Assembly: GCA_963809205.1 (NCBI GenBank)
Contig: CAWEIS010000003.1
Span: 372,001-436,000, forward strand
Source of the DNA: DATLLN01 sp963809205
GTDB taxonomy: Bacteria > Actinomycetota > Thermoleophilia > Gaiellales > JAICJC01
DNA length: 64,000 nucleotides
Reading direction: 5' to 3'
Below, one piece after another: positions 23,894 through 33,394 of this stretch. Positions within the stretch are counted from its first letter, which is position 1; each line of letters begins with the position of its first letter. The notes beneath the pieces are model-generated. The model was not told where the DNA came from, made no database searches, and saw only the letters and a program-made list of their open reading frames with translations. The position numbers were made by a program, and so were the translations under genes.

Positions 23894-24148
23894 ATGGCGA
23901 CCCCTGTGACCGTTCCCCGGCTGGGCGAGGAGATGGAGTCTGGCGTGCTGATCCGGTTCCTGGTCGAGGAGGGCGGCGCCGTCCGCGTCGGCGAGCCGCT
24001 GTATGAGCTCGACACCGACAAGGTCACCCAGGAGGTCGAGGCCGAGGCCGACGGCGTCCTGCTGCGCATCGACGCGGAGGACGGCGGAGAGTACGCGGTC
24101 GGCGCCACCCTGGCGTGGATCGGCGACGCCGGAGAGCAGCTGCCATAG
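23894..24148 (+). CDS. Stand-alone lipoyl (biotinyl/lipoyl attachment) domain protein
   Basis: These 84 residues form one complete lipoyl domain and nothing else. The lipoylation lysine is Lys43 in ELDTDKVTQE, flanked by the usual VPRLGEEMESG start and IDAEDGGEYAVGATLAWIG end. It resembles the first domain of E2 proteins, not GcvH or biotin carrier protein. It has no catalytic domain, so it probably serves as an extra swinging arm for the divergently encoded E1/E2 complex. The next gene begins at or inside its end, a layout that recalls a split AcoC. Confidence 0.88.
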   Translation: MATPVTVPRLGEEMESGVLIRFLVEEGGAVRVGEPLYELDTDKVTQEVEAEADGVLLRIDAEDGGEYAVGATLAWIGDAGEQLP

Positions 24149-24159
24149 CCGACCTCCAC

Positions 24160-24927
24160 GTGCACCGGTTCGGCGCAGTGGACGGCGCACCGCTGCTGGC
24201 GCTGCACGGCGTGACCGGTCACGGCATCCGGTTCCAGCGGCTGGCCGAGGAGGGACTCCCCGAGCGGCGGGTGATCGCGCCCGACTTGCGCGGCCACGGC
24301 CGCTCGACCTGGGAGCCGCCGTGGAACGCCGAGCGGCTGGTCACCGATTTGGTCGAGCTGCTGGATGCCGAGGGCCTCGAGCGCACCGACGTGATGGGCC
24401 ACTCCTACGGCGGGCTGCTGGCGACCCTGCTGATCGCGCGCGCACCCGACCGCGTCGGCCGCGCCGTGTTGCTCGACCCGGCGATCGCCATCTCTGCCGA
24501 GGATGCGATGGACGCCGCGGAGGACACCCGGCTGGACGACGGCTGGGCGGGCGAGCAGGAGGCGTACGCCGCGCGCCGCGAGGGCCGGCCGCCGCACACG
24601 CTGCCGATGGTCGACGCCGACCTCGCCGAGACGCTCGACGAGGGGCCAGACGGCCGCTTCCGCATGCGCTTCTCGCGTCCGGCGGTGGTCACCGCGTGGG
24701 GTGAGATGGCCGCACCGCCCGTTTCGCTCGTCGGCTGGAGCGGCGAGCTGCTGCTGGTGCCGGCGGCAGGAGACGACTATGTCGGCGACCACGTTCGCGA
24801 GGCGCTGCGCCGCGATCTCGGCGACCGGTTCACCGAACGGCCGGTCGACGGCGGACACATCGTTTACTGGGACGCGTTCGAGGAGACCGTGGCCACGCTG
24901 CGGCCGTTCCTCGTACAGCAGGATTGA
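24160..24927 (+). CDS. Alpha/beta-fold hydrolase
   Basis: This is about 255 residues with the alpha/beta-hydrolase pattern: LLALHGVTGHG (oxyanion region), PDLRGHGRST, the nucleophile elbow VMGHSYGG and a C-terminal catalytic His in VDGGHIVYW. The substrate is unknown. In acetoin dehydrogenase E2 (AcoC) a lipoyl domain is followed by this same fold, so this gene and the previous one look like its two halves. The start is uncertain: GTG 24160 gives a typical N-terminus, while ATG 24115 would overlap the lipoyl gene by 34 nt and add 15 basic residues. Confidence 0.88.
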   Translation: MHRFGAVDGAPLLALHGVTGHGIRFQRLAEEGLPERRVIAPDLRGHGRSTWEPPWNAERLVTDLVELLDAEGLERTDVMGHSYGGLLATLLIARAPDRVGRAVLLDPAIAISAEDAMDAAEDTRLDDGWAGEQEAYAARREGRPPHTLPMVDADLAETLDEGPDGRFRMRFSRPAVVTAWGEMAAPPVSLVGWSGELLLVPAAGDDYVGDHVREALRRDLGDRFTERPVDGGHIVYWDAFEETVATLRPFLVQQD

Positions 24928-24962
24928 CATCCCGCCCTGGGCGGGGCTACGGTCAGTCCGAG

Positions 24963-25853
24963 ATGCGCGCCCTGCTCCTGACCCTGCTGGCGGCCGTGGC
25001 CCTGACGCTCCCGGCGTCGGCGCCCGCAACCGCGGCGCTGCCGTCCCCGGTGACCTGCCCGGGCTGCTGGCATCCGTCGACCCAGGCCCGCTGGCAGTAC
25101 CAGCTGCAGGCCTCGCCCGGGTTCGACGCGACCGGCGGCATCGACGTCGACGTCTCCTCGGCGCCCAAGCACGGGGGCGCGGTCGTGCACCCGACGGTGT
25201 GGGACATCGACCTCTACGTCGACCCGAAGCTCGAGGGCAACCCGATCACGCCGAATACCGAGGCCGTCGACGCCATCCACGCCCGCGGCGGCCACGCGAT
25301 CTGCTACGTGTCGGCGGGCAGCTGGGAGAACTGGCGGGGCGACGCGGACAGCTTCCCGGCATCGGTCAAGGGCAAGACCAACGGCTGGCCGGGCGAGCGC
25401 TGGCTGGACATCCGCCGGATCGGCATCCTGGCGCCGATCATGGAGCGGCGGGTGGCGGCCTGCGCGCGAGCCGGCTTCGACGCCGTCGAGTGGGACAACG
25501 TCGACGGCTACACCAACGACACCGGGTTCCCGCTGACCGCCCGCGACCAGCTCGCCTACAACGTCCGGCTGGCCAACCTGGCGCACGCCCACGGCCTCAG
25601 CGTCGCCCTCAAGAACGACCTCGAGCAACTGGCGGCGCTCAAGCCGTACTTCGACTTCGCGGTCAACGAGCAATGTTTCCAGTACGACGAGTGCGCGCCT
25701 GGGCTGCGCGGCTGGGCCGCATCGGGCAAGGCCGTGTTCAGCGTTGAGTACCGCAAGACCACCTTTCGCTGCGGCCTCGCCAACCGCTGGCACCTGAGCA
25801 CCATCCACAAGTCGCTCAACCTGTACGCCAGGCCCTGGACGCCCTGCCGTTAG
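24963..25853 (+). CDS. Secreted glycoside hydrolase family 114 (endo-alpha-1,4-polygalactosaminidase type) protein
   Basis: This is 296 residues with a cleavable N-terminal signal (MRALLLTLLAAVALTLPASA). The mature part is a TIM-barrel of the GH114/TM1410 group: WDIDLYVD, AICYVSAGSWENWR, GWPGERWLDIR, AGFDAVEWDNVDGYTN with the acidic catalytic pair, and SVALKNDLEQ. GH114 enzymes hydrolyse galactosaminogalactan-type polysaccharides. It probably acts outside the cell on fungal or bacterial exopolysaccharide. The ATG at 24963 starts the signal peptide; an upstream GTG at 24924 would overlap the hydrolase gene. Confidence 0.9.
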   Translation: MRALLLTLLAAVALTLPASAPATAALPSPVTCPGCWHPSTQARWQYQLQASPGFDATGGIDVDVSSAPKHGGAVVHPTVWDIDLYVDPKLEGNPITPNTEAVDAIHARGGHAICYVSAGSWENWRGDADSFPASVKGKTNGWPGERWLDIRRIGILAPIMERRVAACARAGFDAVEWDNVDGYTNDTGFPLTARDQLAYNVRLANLAHAHGLSVALKNDLEQLAALKPYFDFAVNEQCFQYDECAPGLRGWAASGKAVFSVEYRKTTFRCGLANRWHLSTIHKSLNLYARPWTPCR

Positions 25854-25920
25854 ACCGGATGCGGCCGAAAGGGCCGGTGGTAGCATCCGCGACGGCGAAG
25901 GCGAACGACGGGAGTGTGGT

Positions 25921-27346
25921 GTGATCGAGTGTGATGTCGCCGTCCTCGGCGGCGGGCCGGGGGGCTACCCGGCCGCCATCCGCGCAGCCCAGCTGGGCGC
26001 GAACGTGGTGCTCGTGGAACAGGATCGCGTTGGCGGGACGTGCATCACCGTCGGCTGCATCCCGACCAAGACGTGGGTGCAGACCGCGCATGCGCTCAAG
26101 GAGGCGCACGAGACGTTCGCCAAGATCGGCGTGACGGTCGAGGGCGCGGCGCTGGACTTCCCGACCGCCCAGTCCAACAAGGAGACCATCGTCGCCGGGC
26201 TGGTCAACGGCATCACCGGCGTCGTCAAGGCCAATGGGATCACCGTCGTCAGTCGGCCGCGGCACGTTCGCCAGCCCGAACACGCTGGCGGTCGAGGGCG
26301 GGGAAGAGGTGCGGTTCAAGAGCGCCATCGTCGCCACCGGGTCACGGGCGCTGCGCCCGCCGGTCGACGGCATCGACGGGCCGCTGTGCGTCGACTCGAC
26401 CGGTCTGCTGGCCGTCGAGAAGGTGCCCCGGCGGATCGCCATCCTCGGCGGCGGCGTGATCGGCGTCGAGTTCGCCTCGATCCTGTCCCACTGGGGCACC
26501 GAGGTGACCATCGTCGAGATGCTCGACCGGCTGATCCCGATGGAGGACGCCGACGCGTCGAAGGAGCTCGAGCGGGCGTTCAAGAAGCGCGGCATCACGA
26601 TGCACCTGGGCGCTCGGGCGACCGCCATCGAGCACGGCAAGAAGCAGGCCACCGTCTCGTTCCAGGCTGCGGACGGCACCGAGGGCGCCATCGAGGCAGA
26701 CCTCGTGCTGGTCGCCACCGGCCGCGGGCCGCAGGCCGAGGGCGTCGGGCTCGAGACCGCAGGCGTCGACTTCGATGCCCGCGCAGGCATCGGCACCGAC
26801 ACCCGGATGCGGACGAACGTCGCCCACATCTATGCCGTCGGCGACTGCGCCGGCCGCTGGCAGCTCGCCCACACGGCGTTCCGCGAGGGCGAGGTGGCTG
26901 CGGAGAACGCGCTCGGCCACGACTCCGAGATCGACTACACGGCGGTACCGCGGTGCATCTACACCGATCCCGAGGTCGCCGCGGTCGGCCTGACCGAGGC
27001 CGCTGCAGCCGAGGCGTACGACGAGATCGCCGTCGGCCGGATGCCGTTCTCGGCCTCGGCCCGGGCGATGATGTACGGCGAGCGGACCGGCTGGGTGAAG
27101 ACGATCCACGAGACCCGCTACGGCGAGCTGCTGGGCATGGTGATCGTCGGCCCGCAGGCGACCGAGCTGGTCAACGGCGGCGTGATCGGCATCACCGCCG
27201 AGGCGACCATCGAGACGCTGGCCGACGCGATCACCGCGCATCCGACGCTCGCCGAGGCGATCAAGGAAGCGGCGCTGGTGGCGCTCGGGAGGCCGATCCA
27301 CCTGCCGCCGCCTCGACAGAGAACGAAGGCCGCGGCTGCGACGTGA
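25921..27346 (+). CDS. lpdA: Dihydrolipoyl dehydrogenase (E3), frameshifted in this sequence
   Basis: This is the FAD-dependent disulfide oxidoreductase that reoxidises lipoate on E2 using NAD+. The N-terminal part, from GTG 25921, has the FAD motif GGGPGGYPAA and the redox pair Cys41/Cys46 (GGTCITVGCIPTK). The frame breaks near 26250: from SGRGTFASPNT onward the protein continues in the next frame with the NAD-binding ILGGGVIGVEF, VGDCAG and the interface domain ending HPTLAEAIKEA. Removing one base in the AGTCGGCC stretch restores a single 475-residue protein. The original frame stays open by chance straight into proS. The stop overlaps the proS GTG. Confidence 0.9.
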
Positions 27347-29046
27347 GCAGCGTTCGCGCCTCCCGATACCTGATCCCGACGCTCAAGGACGACCCGGCAG
27401 ACGCAGAGGCCGTCAGCCACCGCATGCTCATCCGCGGCGGGTTCGTGCGCCAGGTCGGCTCCGGCCTCTACACCTATCTGCCGCTCGGCTGGCGGGTGCT
27501 GCAGAAGGTGCGGGAGATCATCCGGCAGGAGATGGACACGATCGGCGTTGAGATGAGCATGCCGGTGCTCAACCCGGCCGAGCTGTGGAAGACCACCGGC
27601 CGCTACGGCATCGAGGCGCTGTTCAAGCTCGACGACTCTTCGGGCAAGCCGTATGCGCTGGCGTTGTCCCACGAGGAGTGCGTGACGTTCCACGCCAGCC
27701 GCGAGATCCGCTCGTACCGCGACCTGCCGCAGATCTGGTACCACATCCAGACCAAGGAGCGGGACGAGCCGCGGCCCAAGAGCGGGATCCTGCGCACGCG
27801 CGAGTTCATCATGAAGGACTCGTACAGCTTCGACCGCGACGTGGAGGGTCTGGACGCCAGCTACCGCGCGCACATCCCGGTGTACCAGCGGATCTACGAC
27901 CGCTGCGGCCTAGAGACGTGGATGGTCGAGTCGGACGTCGGCATGATGGGCGGCACCGAGGCACACGAGTTCATGGCGCCCAGCCCGGCCGGCGAGGACA
28001 CCGTGGCCCTGTGCTCGACGTGCGACTACGCCTCGAACGTCGAGATGGCGCGGGGGATCCCGCGGCCGCCGGAGTTCCCGCCGCCGCTGGACGCGCTCGA
28101 GGAGATCGAGACGCCGGGCGTCACGACGATCGAGGGCCTGGCCGAGATGCTGGGCATCGACGCGGCCGCGACGGCCAAGGCGATGGTCGTCGTCAGGGAC
28201 GGCGACGTCGTCCTCGCTCTCGTCCGCGGCGACCACCGGCTGCACGAGATGAAGCTGTCGAAGGTGCTGCAGGGCCCGATCCGGCCCGCCACCCGCGAGG
28301 AGATCACCTCGACGTTCGGCGCTGAGCCCGGCTCGATCGGCGCCGTGGGCGCCACCGTGCGGGTGATCGCCGACGACGTGCTGCGCGACGGACAGTTCGT
28401 CGGCGGGGCGAATCGGACTGGGTGGCACCTCCGGGGCGTGGAGGCCGACAGGGACTTCCAGGCGGAGTTCGCGGACATCCGCGAGGTCGAGCCGGGAGAC
28501 CGTTGTCCAGACTGCTCCGATGGGGTTCTGAGGCTGGAACCGGCAATTGAGGTTGGTAACATCTTCAAACTGGGCACCAGGTACTCGGTGCCTATGAACG
28601 CAACCTATCTGGACGAGTCCGGGAAGGAACACCCGATCGTCATGGGAAGCTACGGGATCGGCCTTGCTCGGATCATGGCGGCCGCCGTGGAGCAGGGCCA
28701 CGACGAGGCTGGGATGATCTGGCCGTCTACGATCGCGCCGTTCGGCGCCCACTTGGTCGCCATCGGCGACCGCTCGAGCGAGCAGTTCTCGATCGCCGAG
28801 CGCCTCGAAGGGGAGCTCTCCGAGCGAGGCGTCGAGGTGCTGTTCGACGACCGTGAGTCCAGTCCCGGTGTCAAATTCGCAGACGCCGAACTCATCGGTG
28901 CCCCGGTACGAATCACGGTCGGGAAGAAGACGGCGTCCGAGGGCACCGTCGACGTCCAGGTGCGCAAGGGGCGCACGCAAACGACCGAACCCGTCGCGGA
29001 GGTCTCCGAGGCGGTTCAGAGGCTCCTGACCTCAAAGGAGGACTGA
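27343..29046 (+). CDS. proS: Prolyl-tRNA synthetase (bacterial type with editing domain)
   Basis: This is a 567-residue class II synthetase that charges tRNA-Pro. Motif 1 lies in GLYTYLPLGWRVLQKV, motif 2 in SHEECVTFHASREIRSYRDLP and RTREFIMKDSYSFD, motif 3 in MGSYGIGLARIMAA. An INS-type editing domain sits between motifs 2 and 3 (about 225-385; MVVVRDGDVVLALVRGDH), as in the bacterial ProS group, and the C-terminal anticodon-binding domain follows. The GTG at 27343 overlaps the upstream stop (GTGA). Its TGA shares a base with the next ATG, making lpdA-proS-HTH one transcript. Confidence 0.96.
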   Translation: MSSVRASRYLIPTLKDDPADAEAVSHRMLIRGGFVRQVGSGLYTYLPLGWRVLQKVREIIRQEMDTIGVEMSMPVLNPAELWKTTGRYGIEALFKLDDSSGKPYALALSHEECVTFHASREIRSYRDLPQIWYHIQTKERDEPRPKSGILRTREFIMKDSYSFDRDVEGLDASYRAHIPVYQRIYDRCGLETWMVESDVGMMGGTEAHEFMAPSPAGEDTVALCSTCDYASNVEMARGIPRPPEFPPPLDALEEIETPGVTTIEGLAEMLGIDAAATAKAMVVVRDGDVVLALVRGDHRLHEMKLSKVLQGPIRPATREEITSTFGAEPGSIGAVGATVRVIADDVLRDGQFVGGANRTGWHLRGVEADRDFQAEFADIREVEPGDRCPDCSDGVLRLEPAIEVGNIFKLGTRYSVPMNATYLDESGKEHPIVMGSYGIGLARIMAAAVEQGHDEAGMIWPSTIAPFGAHLVAIGDRSSEQFSIAERLEGELSERGVEVLFDDRESSPGVKFADAELIGAPVRITVGKKTASEGTVDVQVRKGRTQTTEPVAEVSEAVQRLLTSKED

Positions 29047-29348
29047 TGGCGAAGGCCACCACGACGAAGACCAGCGTTCCCTTCGGTGAGGGTGTCGAGA
29101 CGGCGATGCGCAAGAAGGGCATCTCCTACCGCTCGCTCGCCGACACCACCGGCCTGTCGGCCGGGTACCTCAACCACCTCGTCCACGGCAACCGGCCCGT
29201 CCCGTCGAACGACGTGATCGAGTCGGTGGCGAAGGCGGTCGGTGTGCGACCCACCGAGTTCCGGGAGTACCGGATCCGCCGGATCGCCAACTCCCTGGCG
29301 AAGAAGCCGGAGGCCGTGGACAGGCTCTACAAGGAGTTCGTCCGCTAG
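29046..29348 (+). CDS. Small XRE/Cro-type helix-turn-helix protein
   Basis: This is 100 residues with a helix-turn-helix of the XRE type: MRKKGISYRSLADTTGLSAGYLNHLVHGNRPVP, with the recognition helix at SAGYLNHLVHG. There is no extra effector domain; the C-terminal helix (IRRIANSLAKKPEAVDRLY) may dimerise. It overlaps the proS stop (TGATG). Its target is unknown. Confidence 0.88.
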   Translation: MAKATTTKTSVPFGEGVETAMRKKGISYRSLADTTGLSAGYLNHLVHGNRPVPSNDVIESVAKAVGVRPTEFREYRIRRIANSLAKKPEAVDRLYKEFVR

Positions 29349-29362
29349 CAGGCAGCGACCGC

Positions 29363-29390
29363 CCGCCGCCGGCCACGAGGTCGGCGGCGG
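29363..29390. terminator. 12-bp GC-rich hairpin between convergent genes
   Basis: CCGCCGCCGGCC (29363-29374) pairs with GGTCGGCGGCGG (29379-29390), one G-T wobble, loop ACGA. It lies between the stops of the HTH gene and the anti-sigma gene. There is no U-tract, so it may be a bidirectional pause or Rho-assisted terminator. Confidence 0.5.
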
Positions 29391-29611
29391 TGCGCGTTCC
29401 CGGGGTCAGTTCGGACGGAGCCGGACGATGACCGGATCGTGCGGATGCGGATGGCGGGCCGCCGCGGCCGCGAGCTTCCCGCGCACCGCGTTCCACTGGG
29501 CGCGGTTCAGCGTGACGAGGCTTCGGGCGGCGGAGCTCATAGCCGGCTGAATGGTCGTCCCATTGGCGAGGATCTTCTCCGCCTCGTGCCTGGGGACCGT
29601 ATACGCCTGCT

Positions 29612-30532
<921 letters not shown>

Positions 30533-30572
30533 TCTCAGTAGTTGACCGCCCAGAGCGCCAGTTGGTTCCCGG

Positions 30573-30578
30573 TATACT
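30573..30578 (+). promoter_or_regulatory. Candidate -10 element (TATACT) of the tRNA-Pro gene
   Basis: TATACT ends 10 bp before the mature tRNA 5' end. A TTGACC at 30542-30547 is too far upstream (25 bp spacer) for a standard -35. Confidence 0.45.
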
Positions 30579-30588
30579 CGGTCCTTCG

Positions 30589-30662
30589 CGGGGCGTGGCG
30601 CAGTCTGGTAGCGCACCCGGCTGGGGGCCGGGCGGTCGGAGGTTCAAATCCTGCCGCCCCGA
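30589..30662 (+). tRNA. tRNA-Pro (anticodon GGG)
   Basis: The acceptor strands CGGGGCG (30589-30595) and CGCCCCG (30655-30661) pair fully, with discriminator A at 30662. The D-arm has GGTAGCGC, the anticodon stem is CCCGG/CCGGG with loop CTGGGGG, giving anticodon GGG, and the T-arm is GAGGTTCAAATCCT. CCA is not encoded. It is divergent from the sigma factor gene, whose ATG is 57 bp upstream. Confidence 0.95.
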
Positions 30663-30893
30663 TAGGCAACCGGGCGAGACCCCTGCGCCACTGCGAGCTC
30701 CGGCGGCTACCGCTTGTCTGAGATGTCCGGCGGGACGTTCCCGCCCGACCCGCCTTTCGGCTGTCGGTAGGACCCGTCGAGCGGCGCACGGTTCCCGGGC
30801 GGCCCGAGTCGGCGTCCGAGCCGCCGCAACCACGTCCGTAACCGACGCATGTGACGCATGCTACGCCACGCTGGGAGCCGAGCGGGGGAGTGG

Positions 30894-30913
30894 TCAAATC
30901 CTCTCGCTCCGAT
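30894..30913 (+). repeat. Imperfect repeat of the tRNA-Pro 3' end (att-like remnant)
   Basis: The 20 bases match the tRNA-Pro 3' end (30644-30663) at 17 positions, from the T-loop through the acceptor end. No other tRNA half is visible upstream, so this is not a second gene. Such copies downstream of a tRNA mark old integration sites; the 230 bp between carry no gene. Confidence 0.5.
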
Positions 30914-31065
30914 CGTTGCTCTGGCTGACGATGCGACGCATCGGCGTTTCCCGCGCTGAGCGTCTGGGCACCTACCTCCGATAGGTGTTTTCACACGAGG
31001 GATTTCCGGCCGTGCGCTGACCCCTCGCCACTTGCCGGCGCTTCATCGTCAGAGAGGAACCACTC

Positions 31066-31146
31066 ATGTCACTCATCGTGATCATCCTGATCATCCTGCT
31101 CGTGCTCGCCCTCTTCGGATACATCGGGTTCGGCCGGCGCCGCTGA
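31066..31146 (+). CDS. 26-residue single-pass membrane microprotein
   Basis: A 26-residue frame begins MSLIVIILIILLVLALFG and ends in GRRR: one hydrophobic helix with a positive C-terminal anchor, which suggests the C-terminus stays inside. A purine-rich ribosome-binding region (AGAGAGGAA) lies 7 bp upstream of the ATG. Tiny MSLxxxLLIxLLVLAL proteins are common in bacteria (DUF3309-like), though family membership is not certain here. It stands alone between the tRNA region and a convergent gene. Confidence 0.7.
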   Translation: MSLIVIILIILLVLALFGYIGFGRRR

Positions 31147-31451
31147 CCTGAGCGGAGGCCCGCTGCCCGGATCGCGGGTGGTGCCGGGCGCCGTGCCGGG
31201 CTCGGTGCCGGGCACAGTGCCAGGGCCGACAACCACCGTGCGCGAATCGTGACGCCTTCGCGCGCCGGTCGACGGAATCGTGATGGCTCGGGCCTTGCCA
31301 TCAGCCGGTTGCAAGTCCTGGGGTGAGGAGCAGTCTCGCCGTCAGCGACGGCCGACGCCGCGCAGCTGGCAACCATGCGGGCTCGGATGGTGACGGTCTC
31401 CTCACCTCCGCCGCCCGGCTTCGCGCCCTGAAGGGCGCGAGCCAGCCTGTC
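31147..31451. other. 305-bp gap with short GTGCCGGGC repeats
   Basis: No gene is apparent. Several near-copies of GTGCCGGGC, one as GTGCCAGGGC, occur within 31188-31230; on the minus strand they would read PGTxPGT repeats in a frame with no start signal. I see no hairpin with a T-tract. Confidence 0.4.
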
Positions 31452-32057
31452 TCAGCCGCTCCGCGTGTCGAGCGTGAGCCAGATCAGCGCCGCCGGGAGC
31501 ACGAACGGGACGAGGAAGAGGTGGAGCCAGTCCCAGAAGGTGTTCCCCTCGAACCCGGTCCAGGCCCAGCCCAGCAGATATCCGCCGAGCGCGCAGCCGG
31601 CAAACACGACGGCGAGCATGGCGAACCCGATGTGCCAACGGCGATCGTGGCGGGCGTCGGTCAGGAGGATCGGCAGCACGACCAGCACGGCCGGGAGCAC
31701 GAGCAGCTCCAGCCAATCCCAGAGCGTCCGCCCGTCGAATCCGGTCCACTCCCAGCCGAGCCCGTATCCGCCGACCAGGAGCGCCGCCCAGCCGATCAGC
31801 ACGGCCCCGGTCAGGACGATCCATTCCACGCGGAGTCGCGTGTGGGTGCGGTACCAGATCGGCACCAGGGCGATCACCACGGGCAACACGAACAGCCCCA
31901 GCCAGTCCCACAGCGTGTCGTTGTCGCTGTAGCCGGTCCACGTCCAGTCGAGCTTGTAGCCGCCGACGATGGTGACGCAGAACAGGGCGGCCGCGATGCC
32001 GGCCACTATCGGCGCCGGCGATCGTCGTGGGGCGGGCTGGTCGGCTGGCCTCGTCAT
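31452..32057 (-). CDS. Membrane protein built of three WTGxxxxxxWDWL repeats, unknown function
   Basis: This is about 201 residues from ATG 32057. The chain has three copies of a unit: a hydrophobic helix, then LDWTWTGYSDNDTLWDWLGL, LGWEWTGFDGRTLWDWLELL or LGWAWTGFEGNTFWDWLHLF, then another hydrophobic helix ending VLP or VPF. This makes about six membrane helices in three pairs, with the Trp-rich motif at the hairpin or interface of each pair. I recognise no named family. A Trp- and acid-bearing motif repeated with three-fold internal symmetry suggests a small pore or a lipid-interface structure (inference). It is divergent from the cyclase gene. Confidence 0.75.
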   Translation of the reverse strand: MTRPADQPAPRRSPAPIVAGIAAALFCVTIVGGYKLDWTWTGYSDNDTLWDWLGLFVLPVVIALVPIWYRTHTRLRVEWIVLTGAVLIGWAALLVGGYGLGWEWTGFDGRTLWDWLELLVLPAVLVVLPILLTDARHDRRWHIGFAMLAVVFAGCALGGYLLGWAWTGFEGNTFWDWLHLFLVPFVLPAALIWLTLDTRSG

Positions 32058-32143
32058 CCCGCGGAGCGTACCCATCGGCCCAGGCGGCCATGCGCCGGGC
32101 CGCACGTGGACGGTACGATCCGTCTCGTGACGGATGGTGCGAG

Positions 32144-33394
32144 GTGAGCGGGCTTCCCGACGGTACTGTCACGTTGCTGTTCGCGGACGTGCAGGGCTCG
32201 ACCGGGCTCGTGCGGGCGCTCGGAGACGCCTACGGCGGCGTGCTGGACGACGTCCGGCGGCTGCTGCGCGCGGCCGTCGAGAAGCACGGCGGCAGCGAGG
32301 TCGACTGCCGCGCCGACGAGCTGTTCGCCTGCTTCCCGCGGGCGAGCGAGGGGGTGGCGGCCGCAGTGGCGGCGCAGCGCTCGCTCGCGCACGGCGTCTG
32401 GCCGGGCGACGTTCGTGTCCTGGTGCGCATCGGCGTGCATACAGGCGAGCCGGCGCTGGTCGGCGACACGTACGTCGGCATCGACGTCAACCGCGCCGCG
32501 AGGATCTGCTCGGCCGGGAACGGCGGCCAGATCGTGGTCTCCGACGCCACCCGGGCGCTGGCCGGCGCCGCGGGCTGGCGGCTGCACGACCTCGGCAGCT
32601 ACGCGCTGGCCGGATTGGTCGATCCCGAGCGCATCTTCGAGGTGCAGGCGGACGGCCTGCCGTCGGGATTCCCGCCGCTGCGCGCCGAGCAGGCGGGCGG
32701 CCGCCGGCAGCAGCTGAGCCGAACCCGGTTCCGGGGCAAGCCGCGGACGCTGGAGGAGGCCGCGTGGCAGATCCGGACGATGCTTCCGGCGGTCGACGAC
32801 GACGTGCGGGAGCCGCTGGCCACCCTCGCAGCCAGTCTGTTCACGGCGAGCCGGGCATGCGCGCGGGCGGATGGGTTCATCGCCGGCATCGACCGATCGC
32901 GGATCGAGCGCCGCCTGGAGGCGGAGCGCCGCCACGGGCTCTCGTCCGATCTCGCCGGCGCCCGGGCCGACCGCATCGCCGAGCAGCTGATCGTGCTCGA
33001 GCAGCTCAACGCGACCCACGGCGAGGTGCTGGCGCTCGCCGACGAGGCGGAGCGCAGGGTCGCGGCCCGGCCCGCTCGGGAGGACGTCGCCCTGCTCCGC
33101 GACCGTGTCGCGGCGTCGACCGCACGCCTCGACGGGGCTGTCGATCTGGCCGCCGCCGAGCTGGACGGCCGCTGTCGCAGGCTCGCCCGGACGCGGACGA
33201 GGGGCGTGTACCGCCTCGACAACATGTACGCCGTGCCCTACATCGACGAGGTCGGAGCCGAGCAGCAGCGCGAGTTCGCACGGCTCGACGACGCGCGCGC
33301 CTTCCGCCACGACGTCCAGCTCGCACACGCCGCCCAGCGCACGTACACCAGCAGCATCGAGAGCGGCCCCCCGGGGTCTGACCGCCGCGCCTGA
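32144..33394 (+). CDS. Class III adenylate/guanylate cyclase-domain protein
   Basis: This is 416 residues. The cyclase homology domain fills residues 5-190: the first metal Asp is in FADVQGST (Asp15), the second in RADELFACF (Asp58), then RIGVHTGE and VNRAARICSAGNGGQIVVSD. The usual nucleotide-specifying Lys before the second Asp is not obvious, so ATP or GTP use is open. The C-terminal half (about 240-415) is helical, charged and Ala-rich with no recognised domain, perhaps a sensor or coiled coil. The GTG at 32144 is chosen because it begins just before the domain; in-frame starts upstream overlap the divergent gene. Confidence 0.88.
   Translation: MSGLPDGTVTLLFADVQGSTGLVRALGDAYGGVLDDVRRLLRAAVEKHGGSEVDCRADELFACFPRASEGVAAAVAAQRSLAHGVWPGDVRVLVRIGVHTGEPALVGDTYVGIDVNRAARICSAGNGGQIVVSDATRALAGAAGWRLHDLGSYALAGLVDPERIFEVQADGLPSGFPPLRAEQAGGRRQQLSRTRFRGKPRTLEEAAWQIRTMLPAVDDDVREPLATLAASLFTASRACARADGFIAGIDRSRIERRLEAERRHGLSSDLAGARADRIAEQLIVLEQLNATHGEVLALADEAERRVAARPAREDVALLRDRVAASTARLDGAVDLAAAELDGRCRRLARTRTRGVYRLDNMYAVPYIDEVGAEQQREFARLDDARAFRHDVQLAHAAQRTYTSSIESGPPGSDRRA

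Noticed and set aside
25921..29046. One 1041-codon open frame covering E3 and proS
   Set aside because: The middle third has no protein-like composition; the real E3 continues in another frame and proS has its own GTG start at 27343.
30840..30913. Second tRNA gene downstream of tRNA-Pro
   Set aside because: The 3' part resembles a tRNA, but no matching acceptor, D-arm or anticodon arm is present upstream.
31188..31230. GTGCCGGGC repeats as a CRISPR or tandem array
   Set aside because: Copies are short, imperfect and without spacers of constant length; no CRISPR array is seen anywhere in the window.
33375..33383. GTCTGAC palindrome at the end of the cyclase gene as a further family member
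   Set aside because: Only four base pairs flank the centre before mismatches, too little to distinguish from chance.
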